DNA from: Agarophyton chilense
Taxonomy: Eukaryota; Rhodophyta; Florideophyceae; Gracilariales; Gracilariaceae
NCBI GenBank assembly: GCA_030374765.1
Contig: JARGXX010000080.1
Location: 124,001-188,000, forward strand
DNA: 64,000 bases
Direction of reading: 5' to 3'
In this document: positions 56,924-64,000 of the stretch, piece after piece
How positions within the stretch are numbered: the first letter of the stretch is position 1
Layout of the letters: the number at the start of each line of letters is the position of its first letter
Program-made: the position numbers and the translations under genes
The notes under the pieces: generated by a model
Database searches by the model: none
What the model was told of the DNA's origin: nothing
What the model saw: the letters and a program-made list of their open reading frames with translations, nothing else

Positions 56924-57505
56924 ATGGCGGCGTTCTTAAACAACTTCTCTTCCTACGGTTTGTTCACACCACGCCTTCGTTCGCTGCCGTCCGCAACGTG
57001 TGTGCGCCCAACTTCGTTCTTCAGAATGTCTCAGTCGAGGGCAGACGTTTCTAAAACAATGGGTAAAGTACCGGCGGGAAAAGACCCGAAAACGATGAGC
57101 GACACGGATTGGCGATCGGTGCTAACGAGGGAAGAATTCAATATCATTCGTCAGAAGGGAACTGAATATCCGGGAAGCGGTGAATACGACGGGTTCTATC
57201 CGAAAGAGGGCCATTTCGTGTGTCGTGCGTGCGGAAATCCGATATATTCGGCTGAATCGAAGTTCAAGAGCGGCTGTGGATGGCCGGCGTTTGACAAGTG
57301 CTACAAGGGAAGTGTATCGATTGAGAGAGATGCGTCGTTAGGCATGATGCGAGTGGAAATCATGTGCGCCAGGTGTGGTGGGCATCTTGGTCATGTGTTT
57401 GAAGGAGAGAGATTTACTCAAAGCAATGAACGGCACTGCGTGAATAGTGCCAGCCTCAAGTACGTCGCAGGTACTTTAGACCAGGAAGAAGCTAAAGTTT
57501 TGTGA
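56924..57505 (+). CDS. msrB: Peptide-methionine (R)-S-oxide reductase, MsrB
   Basis: It reduces methionine-R-sulfoxide in proteins back to methionine, using thioredoxin as donor. The 193-residue product from ATG 56924 has a ~35-residue leader rich in Ser, Arg and Phe, like an organelle transit peptide; an internal ATG at 57026 would give a cytosolic form. The SelR domain runs from about residue 58. Zinc ligands are C100/C103 and C148/C151 (CRACG, CARCG); CGWPAF is at 118-123; the catalytic Cys is C172 in NERHCVNSAS. All key residues are present and no intron is seen. The frame is also open upstream of 56924 but without ATG. Confidence 0.95.
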   Translation: MAAFLNNFSSYGLFTPRLRSLPSATCVRPTSFFRMSQSRADVSKTMGKVPAGKDPKTMSDTDWRSVLTREEFNIIRQKGTEYPGSGEYDGFYPKEGHFVCRACGNPIYSAESKFKSGCGWPAFDKCYKGSVSIERDASLGMMRVEIMCARCGGHLGHVFEGERFTQSNERHCVNSASLKYVAGTLDQEEAKVL

Positions 57506-58370
57506 AAAGCCTAAGCGGGTAAAGAAGATTGACTAATCGCGCTTTACTTTGAATTGTATGTTGGGAGATAAGGCAGAAGAACAGAATTGGTACCAAATGC
57601 ACCTCAACTTCGCGACACCGCCTCACAGGCAGCATCTTGGCGTTCCACGGTTGTCACGGAGGCCATTGATGTGCGAAGCAGGCACCTGAGCAGAGAATCA
57701 GCAATGGTAGCGCATTTAGGGTTCTGTAGAGGTACGGGGGATACGGGGGAACCCTGGCAGCGCAGGCAAGTAAGGGTCATCTTTCGTAGCACGGAGAAGA
57801 TCTTCATAGATACTGTAACCGCACGCACAGAGGTGGGAGTGTGGATTGTAGTGTATAATGTTGGCATGTTGCTGTGGAGTTACGACGGCTAGGGCGCGCG
57901 GCAGCCAATGAATCCATCACAACGCAGAAAATGACGCAGAACGAATGAGTGATCTGCGCCGATCACCGTCCAGCGGTGAGATATTCGGCCCACAAGCACG
58001 GCGGATATTTTGTGGCCACACGTAATCTATGGAGCCACCCGAAATGGCTCTTTCGCAGCCATCAATTCAATTGGGCGTGCGAACAAATCGTCCACCCAAT
58101 TATTTCGCGCGACGCCAATAAAGCGGACGGGCGAAGCCAAAACGGGTGGTCGACAACATCAATACCATCAATTGCGATGGGCGCCCACCTCGCAACCCTA
58201 GCGCTCCCTTTCATTCTGTCTGCTTCCGTGTTTATTTTGAATGCCTTTATGGAGTTTCTGGTGCCGTTAGCTGGCGCTGTATGCGGCGTCTTCCAGCAGA
58301 GCTGAACCGTCATTTTCGGCGGTGTTGTTTTTCGACAACACCGACGCTCTCGTCACACTTACTTAAGCCC
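57506..58370. other. Intergenic region between msrB and the YbaB-like gene
   Basis: Nothing is supported as a gene. The YbaB frame is open upstream from 58146, with an alternative ATG at 58281, so the last ~90 bases could be coding. Confidence 0.4.
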
Positions 58371-58877
58371 ATGTACGTCCTGGCGCTCCGCCCGGGCATA
58401 CAACCTCATCGACCGACACAATTAGCACTCGTCAAACGCTCAGCACCCCTCGAGGCGAAAGAGGCATCTTCGAGGAACATACTTCCCCTGGCCGCAACCC
58501 CACCGCGGATCTTTGCACCGCTGCTACAGAGTCCCTACACCGAATCTGTGCACCTCGCAATCGTAATGTCTGCCTCCGCCTCACGCAACGTATTCAAGAA
58601 AGCGCTTTCAACAGCAGGTCGCACGCTCTCGTCGACCAGGGTAGAAGCCGAAGCTGGCCAAGGTTTGGTACGCGCTACGCTCGCAGGCGATGGACGCATC
58701 GTCAAGCTACACGTATCTTCGGCAATTGGAAAGGAAGGCCCTAAGGCCATCGAAGAGCTGGTCTCCACGGCTGTCAACAGAGCTCACGATCGGCTGAGGG
58801 AGGAAACACGGAAGCACGTCATTCAAAACTTGCCTCCGAACGTGGATCCGGCCATGGTACTCCGCGCGTTGCCGTGA
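58371..58877 (+). CDS. YbaB/EbfC-family nucleoid-associated protein, probably organellar
   Basis: YbaB/EbfC proteins are small dimers that bind DNA without strict sequence need. The C-terminal ~100 residues match: a short helix (RNVFKKALSTAGRTL), VEAEAGQGLVRATLAGDGRI (the typical beta-strand core), then AIEELVSTAVNRAHDRLREE. The N-terminal ~65 residues are basic with few acids and look like a plastid or mitochondrial targeting peptide. I take ATG 58371 as start (168 residues); ATG 58281 is possible, and ATG 58566 would leave only the core. A role in organelle nucleoids is inference. Confidence 0.8.
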   Translation: MYVLALRPGIQPHRPTQLALVKRSAPLEAKEASSRNILPLAATPPRIFAPLLQSPYTESVHLAIVMSASASRNVFKKALSTAGRTLSSTRVEAEAGQGLVRATLAGDGRIVKLHVSSAIGKEGPKAIEELVSTAVNRAHDRLREETRKHVIQNLPPNVDPAMVLRALP

Positions 58878-60081
58878 GTCAAGAGTCGCTATGGCTAGTA
58901 TATAGGACTAACGAGGTCGGGAATAGCCTTTCTTTTCGCTTACTGTTTGACTTTTTTAAAAGATATGCGAGGTTTATTGTATAAACTTTACTCGCTCGTT
59001 TCTGGGGACGGACGTGAACTTGTGCAGATGCGCCTTTTTCATCCTTGTACAGATGTATTCTTCGGTATACTGTACATGAGCCACGCAACAGAAACACATC
59101 CCAAGCGGAGCACGCCCGTTACACGACAGCGGCATGCGCCACCCTCGCTTCTTCCCAACCAGGCCAGCCAGACCTGTGATCCAGGCGACCTGTACACGTG
59201 GCAGCGCTGGACAGCCTCTCAGAATTGTCAGCAAATCTCAAAAGTTCTCGAGCGTCACACACGTGGGAGAATGTGCCCGGTAGCCTGCACTGCCAGAAGA
59301 CTGCCACCTGCCGACGGACTAGAGTACGCCTGTGATGACAATCCGCTGGTAAGCAACATACGAAGGGCAGAATTCATGAATATAAAAAATCACCATTTGA
59401 GAAGGAATGCTTCATGGCCACGTGTCGAGGGCGCCATGCGTCATAGTTGGTGCGCGCCGTAAGCAATGGGACGCGTAGTGTAAGCCGGCGTTACCCCGCT
59501 GTTGCTGTTGCGCATTGACAGTGTGGGAATCTGTGATTGAACCGCTCGAAATGCGCCATGTCTTCGCGCAAACACGTCACTGAAGCGCTGCAGATGTTAT
59601 GTCGACGTTCCCTGCCGCTCTAACGCCCTCGACGCTTGTTCTCCTTATGGCCCCATGCTGGCTTGCTGCCGTGGGAGTGACTGCACTGCTTACTTTTTTC
59701 CTTTGGGCTCCTTCTTGACGCCCATTTGCCGGGGCGCCGGCGTTTTCGTTTCTTCTCCTCTTTTTGGTTGCCGATTTGATGCTTTGCCTGTTGGCCACGA
59801 TCTTTGTTTCGTTTCCGTATCGTCTTCGCGTCCACTACTTTATCCACATCCGTTGTTGGTCATCGTAAGCCGCTTTTCGTAGCTTAGAGCTGTTTATCAT
59901 CGGTTTCAAGCTTATTCGCTTTCCACTACTGGTGGCACTTGCTCAAAATCAAACAGTACTCATCGTTTCGCTGCGTTCAAATCGTGCTCAAACCCTGTTT
60001 GTCCCCGCCCAGTTTGTTGTTTTTGCGTGAGCACAACGTCTTGTGTTGCGCATCAGAGCAACGTGCACGCCTACGCGCACA
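58878..60081. other. Intergenic region before the GT2 gene
   Basis: A 171-codon plus-strand frame (58947-59462, no early ATG) and two short basic minus-strand frames (59577-59847) lie here, but none has motifs or context to be called. The 3' part must include the GT2 promoter. Confidence 0.4.
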
Positions 60082-62448
60082 ATGTCCACCGCGCAACCAG
60101 ACAATGACAAACGACGTCGACAATGGCTCGCTGGTGGCGGTTTTCGGGCGTCCAAGCCGCTTCGTCCATCGCAATGCGTCGAGTGGAGTCCGGGGAAGCC
60201 TTGCCACTGGACGGAGCAGACCCGCTTCGTGAAATGGAGATGTATCTTCTCTCGAGTATTTGGTTTGCTTCAGCTGGCTGCTGGTACTGCTTACATTCAG
60301 TTTCGTTTTCGCTTCACAATTGCTGTCTTTGAAAGAAGTCAAACAATTGCCTATCGCATTTATCAATATGTCTTCTTTGTGTTTGAAGTTATTACTTTGT
60401 TTGCCATTTTCTTTCGTTTATTAGAGATCTGGAATGTTTCGACAAGAAATTGCGTCGACTTCAAGAGGATTCCGAACCACATGATTGAGCCTCAGTTCAC
60501 TCACTCTTCGAAATCAGGAGTTCCGTCTCATGTGTCAAACTACCCTTCGGTGGGAATTTTTATTCCGTGTTACAACGAAGAAGTTGATCTTGTATTGGAG
60601 ACAATTTTGGGAGCACTTCACATTGACTATCCGTCCGAACTACTAACCGTGTATCTCTGTGATGATGGAAAAGATCCATTGAAACGAAACATGATCTCTC
60701 AACTACGAAAACAATACAAAAATGTACATTATGTTATTCGTCCACATCATTCTCACGCCAAAGCTGGAAATCTTAATTACTCTCTCGAACGAACTACAAC
60801 ACATTTAGTGGTAACTCTTGACGCTGACTTTGTTGCAAGGCCCAATCTCTTACAACGACTTATTCCGTATTACTTTGTATGGAACCCTCAGACTGGTTTA
60901 TACGAGTTCAACGAAACTCTTGCAGTGGTGCAATCACCTCAACATTTTCGCAACTTGTCTCCTTACGAAAGCGACCCGCTGGATCAGCGCTCTACCTTTT
61001 TCGCCGAACTTGTGCTTCCCGGCAAGGATTGGTTCAATTGCTCTACCATGATAGGAACTACAAATCTAATCAGCAGGATTGCCTTACAGAAGGCAAATTA
61101 TTATCCGTATCATTCCATCACGGAGGATACTGCAATGTCACTCATGTTTCACAGTTTGGGGTATCGTACATATTATGTGAACGAATCATTGGCAACTGGC
61201 CTTGCGACAACGTCATTGTGGAGCAACCTACGCCAGAGAGCAAGATGGCTTAAAGGGGATTGGCAAATCTTGTTTTCTTCGCGAGGGCCGTTAACAATTC
61301 GTGGGCTTTCGATTGTACAGCGATTTTTGTACATGCATATGACGTTTGTACGATTCATATCGGTGGTTCACCTGCTATATGACATCGCGGCTGTCTTGTT
61401 GTTGGTTGGTGGCATTGCTCCTCTTGACTCACCAGATCCGATTCAATTCATCATTTATATCAGCGCATTCTTCTTTTCAAGTCTGATTCAGCGATCCATT
61501 GTAACGATGGGTGGGACTGGGTTGCGAAAATCGGAGTCGGGGTCTGTGGCGTTTGAAGCAATTTTCAGGTATACTACCGTTAAAGGGTTATTTATTGCGC
61601 TATTCAGAGGAAAGAACCTGACGTTCAAAGTTACCGACAAGCATGGTACCAAGAAGAAGAAAAGAAAGAAGCCACGAACCGAGAGTGAGGAAGAAGGTGG
61701 CGAGAAAGTGGAAGGCAATAAGACTGAAGAAAAGTTTGAACAGCATGCCAGGATGACGATGTTGGGTCGGTCTGGTCCGAACGAACCTGGGCACGGAATG
61801 GTGGTTGATGGAGTGATTGAAGATGAGGAAAATATGGACTCGGTTGTTGTAGAGATTGATTCTAGCTCTCCTTCGGGCGGCAGCAGCGACCAGCATACAT
61901 ACAGTACAGGAAATGAGTATGACAGCTCAACCACGATGTCTGTGGATGACGATGGACGAAGCTACAAGAAGGTGATGAGAGCAAAAACAGCTGAAGAACG
62001 AGCGGAACGGCGAAAGGATATCAGAAAGAACCTGAAACGAATCTGGTTCAATGTTGTGATGGCTATTGTGTTGGTATTTTCGATCGTATGGGGCATTGTG
62101 AATCCACCAAAACAAATTGTTGCGGACGTGAATGGAGAGAGCACGTTTCGCAATCCGGATATCTTCCCCATGGCCATGGCACTTGGGTTCGCAATGGCGA
62201 ACTTGTTGCCGCATTTGCTGGCGATTTATCTTTGTTTCATTCCGTATGTTTCCGGGTGGGTGATGTCGGACCTGGTTCACGGGCGATGTGACCAGTTCGC
62301 GATCCATCCGCGAAGTGGGAAACTGTTCGTGCCTTGGTCGTTCATCATATTATTGGAGGGAGCGAAGGGGTTATTGATCTTCGGATCAATGGCATTCTTG
62401 CTGGTATATACGTTGGTGGACAATCGAAATGCGGGCGGAACGCAATAG
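60082..62448 (+). CDS. Cellulose-synthase-like GT2 glycosyltransferase
   Basis: A 788-residue membrane enzyme that should polymerise a beta-glucan, most likely cellulose from UDP-glucose, across the plasma membrane. Order: basic N-terminus; two membrane segments near 60-115; the GT2 domain 155-400 with YLCDDGKD (D194/D195), LDADF (D247, D249), SITED (D349) and QRARW (385-389), the complete processive set; membrane segments near 415-475; FKVTDKHG at 515-522; a charged, low-complexity loop of ~120 residues (522-640) with Lys-rich then Asp/Ser-rich parts; three more membrane segments to 778. There is no PilZ domain and no plant-type zinc finger or class-specific region. ATG 60082 is the first in frame. 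Confidence 0.85.
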   Translation: MSTAQPDNDKRRRQWLAGGGFRASKPLRPSQCVEWSPGKPCHWTEQTRFVKWRCIFSRVFGLLQLAAGTAYIQFRFRFTIAVFERSQTIAYRIYQYVFFVFEVITLFAIFFRLLEIWNVSTRNCVDFKRIPNHMIEPQFTHSSKSGVPSHVSNYPSVGIFIPCYNEEVDLVLETILGALHIDYPSELLTVYLCDDGKDPLKRNMISQLRKQYKNVHYVIRPHHSHAKAGNLNYSLERTTTHLVVTLDADFVARPNLLQRLIPYYFVWNPQTGLYEFNETLAVVQSPQHFRNLSPYESDPLDQRSTFFAELVLPGKDWFNCSTMIGTTNLISRIALQKANYYPYHSITEDTAMSLMFHSLGYRTYYVNESLATGLATTSLWSNLRQRARWLKGDWQILFSSRGPLTIRGLSIVQRFLYMHMTFVRFISVVHLLYDIAAVLLLVGGIAPLDSPDPIQFIIYISAFFFSSLIQRSIVTMGGTGLRKSESGSVAFEAIFRYTTVKGLFIALFRGKNLTFKVTDKHGTKKKKRKKPRTESEEEGGEKVEGNKTEEKFEQHARMTMLGRSGPNEPGHGMVVDGVIEDEENMDSVVVEIDSSSPSGGSSDQHTYSTGNEYDSSTTMSVDDDGRSYKKVMRAKTAEERAERRKDIRKNLKRIWFNVVMAIVLVFSIVWGIVNPPKQIVADVNGESTFRNPDIFPMAMALGFAMANLLPHLLAIYLCFIPYVSGWVMSDLVHGRCDQFAIHPRSGKLFVPWSFIILLEGAKGLLIFGSMAFLLVYTLVDNRNAGGTQ

Positions 62449-63558
62449 GGGCGTTTCGGTGCGCTGCGTGTAGTTGTGGAAGATGAACGTGTTTATTTTT
62501 GCAAGCTGTATGTACCGACGGTACACGGTCCTTTTATTTTTTTAATCAGATAGTTTTTTGATTGATTTTTGCTTGTAGCTCTATGTGTGGCATTTTGGCG
62601 CCTTTTCATAACTAAAAGCGCGTGTGATACTCTCAAGCGTCTTCAGGCACGGAGCAGGGGGCACCCCTCATACGTTTGGTGTTTATGTGATTGGGACGTA
62701 GAAACATGAATTGAAGGGGTGGCAGAAGGAGCGTGGGCTTGTTGCACAACGGTTGTGAGTATCAAATTTTTGGGCTATGAGAGGCGTTGTGCAAGTCGCA
62801 GAGAAAGTGTGCGCTGGAGAATATGGACAGAATATAGACGCAACACTGTATGGAGACGCGCCTACACAGTAACAGCAACCTTGCGGAGAGTCACTTATCG
62901 CTCGCTATCTACAGGCGTATCGCTACACCTGCGCGGGCGTGTGCGTAGTGGCTCCAAGGCATGCGCGGCAAGCTGGCGTGCGAAGGGTGGGGGATGGAGT
63001 GATGGGGTAGAGAAAGTGAGGAGGGATAGCGCGGCCGCGCTTGTCTGGTCGTGAGGCTGGGGCGCGTTTACAACGCCACGTATGATAGCTCGAGCACGAC
63101 AGAACGGTTTTAGTGATGAGTCATTGCTGGCATGCGTTCGTCCGCGCTGTGTGTGGTCCTTTCTCGCTTCTCGAACGTGTGTAAAGAGGCAGCGACTGAT
63201 GCGTTGCCGACGTGCTTCAAAAAGGGCCGACGCGTCGTGGCGTGTTTTGTAACGCGTGGCGCGTGTGAAAGCAAAGTGCACGGGCCGCAAGGCGCCAAAT
63301 GCGCCCCGTACATAAAGCTGCTAGCTTGCAGCTTTTGTTCTCCGAGTCGTCGTCGGTTGCGCTTCGGGGCCCACTTGCTGACTGCTTACTTTGCGCTTCG
63401 GTCGTACAGCCTCGCGTTTTTCGCTTCGCGGTGGTTCGTTCTGACTTACACACGCCTTCGGCGTTTCGCTTTAGAACACATTGTGACGAGCGCACACTGC
63501 TCGCCCACGTAGAGAGTGTGTTTGAGAGCGGTTCGTTCCCCTTTGTTTCCGTTCCATC
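62449..63558. other. Intergenic region before the SOD gene
   Basis: GC-rich toward the right. No gene is supported on either strand. It includes the presumed promoter of the superoxide dismutase gene. Confidence 0.4.
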
Positions 63559-64000
63559 ATGCCTCGTTTCGTTCGCTCGCTCGCTGTATGTTGTGTGTTA
63601 TGGCAGGTTACCTTTGCCGCTTCTTCCGCCAAAATTCGATCCGTAAGCCGTCAAACTGTGCCCACTTTTTCGGAGCAAACATGCACAACGTTGCCGTCTC
63701 TTATCTGTAACGTGCAACCTACGCAGGGGAATACCGTTTCCGGAGCTGTGTACTTCACGCCCGCATGGGTTCCACGTTCGAGTGATTCACAGGCGTTTGA
63801 TTGCTATACAAGGATCACCGCTTCTGTTTCGGGCTTGTCTGGACCGTCGCACGGATTTCATATCCATACCTATGGCGATCTCTCTGCCGACGATGGTTCA
63901 TCTACCGGCGGCCACTTCACAAACCCTGCGGGCGATGACATCATGCACGGATATCCGAACGAAGCCGTGCGCCATTGGGGTGACTTTGGCAATCTGGACG
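63559..64000 (+). CDS. Cu/Zn superoxide dismutase, secreted form (5' part)
   Basis: It converts superoxide to oxygen and hydrogen peroxide. The ATG at 63559 begins a signal peptide (MPRFVRSLAVCCVLWQVTFA, cut likely after residue ~20-24), so the protein should enter the secretory path. 147 codons are visible before the window ends. GFHIHTYGD gives copper ligands H101 and H103, GGHFTNP the bridging H119, then zinc ligands H130, H139 and D142 in RHWGDFGN. The loop between H119 and H130 is a few residues longer than in most family members. The C-terminal part, with the last copper His and active-site Arg, lies outside. Confidence 0.9.
   Translation, partial: MPRFVRSLAVCCVLWQVTFAASSAKIRSVSRQTVPTFSEQTCTTLPSLICNVQPTQGNTVSGAVYFTPAWVPRSSDSQAFDCYTRITASVSGLSGPSHGFHIHTYGDLSADDGSSTGGHFTNPAGDDIMHGYPNEAVRHWGDFGNLD

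Noticed and set aside
57604..57867. Minus-strand frame of 87 codons between msrB and the YbaB-like gene
   Set aside because: It has no family motif and no context; likely chance in a GC-balanced spacer.
58947..59462. Plus-strand frame of 171 codons after the YbaB-like gene
   Set aside because: The start codon is not ATG and composition is irregular; more likely 3' untranslated sequence.
59577..59847. Two overlapping short, very basic minus-strand frames
   Set aside because: The Lys/Arg richness comes from pyrimidine-rich plus-strand sequence upstream of the GT2 gene; no homology seen.

Overview
Kind of organism. This is nuclear DNA of a eukaryote with compact, apparently intron-free genes beside a large graveyard of transposable elements. 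A cellulose-synthase-type GT2 enzyme, a YbaB-like protein with a plastid-style leader, and chromodomain Ty3/gypsy elements nested in Helitron and Tc1 remnants suggest a red alga (a florideophyte such as Chondrus). That assignment is an inference from gene style; no rRNA or organelle marker is present. No functional tRNA gene or CRISPR array was seen.

Layout. About 0.5-56 kb is a mobile-element island with almost nothing intact. (1) 0.5-2.25 kb: a decayed Tc1/mariner transposase on the minus strand. (2) 2.56-24.85 kb: an element bounded by ~165-bp inverted repeats, here called element X. It holds one large decayed gene that I cannot assign to a family. That gene was split by a Ty3/gypsy element (A1, 4393-21855, target duplication cgtac). 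A1's 5' LTR was in turn split by a second copy (A2, 12791-21709) in the opposite orientation. (3) 25-33 kb: mostly non-coding decay, with a minus-strand remnant resembling the Plavaka/CACTA group, a ~164-bp tandem repeat and a 45-bp minisatellite. (4) 33.7-52.8 kb: one dead Helitron (zinc finger, Rep, PIF1-type helicase) broken by a Tc1 element, two solo LTRs of family A, and an 11.2-kb chromodomain Ty3/gypsy element of a second family (B, 40437-51633) inside the helicase. (5) 53-55.6 kb: reverse-transcriptase-like remnants, a duplicated segment and an unknown broken gene.

From ~56.9 kb the window becomes an ordinary gene region: methionine-R-sulfoxide reductase (MsrB), a YbaB/EbfC-like protein, a cellulose-synthase-like GT2 enzyme, and the start of a secreted Cu/Zn superoxide dismutase running off the right end. 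All four read on the plus strand, about 0.9-1.2 kb apart.

How the parts relate. At four LTR insertion sites the 5-bp target duplications mark the edges exactly, and ignoring the insert rejoins the interrupted host frame (element X once, Helitron three times). This gives a clear order of events. The most unusual content is an extra gene in antisense orientation between the integrase/chromodomain and the 3' LTR. It is seen in both A copies, where the same protein is conserved, and independently in B, where about 750 codons survive. The other candidate for an undescribed system is element X, whose single gene has a possible PD-(D/E)XK nuclease-like segment.
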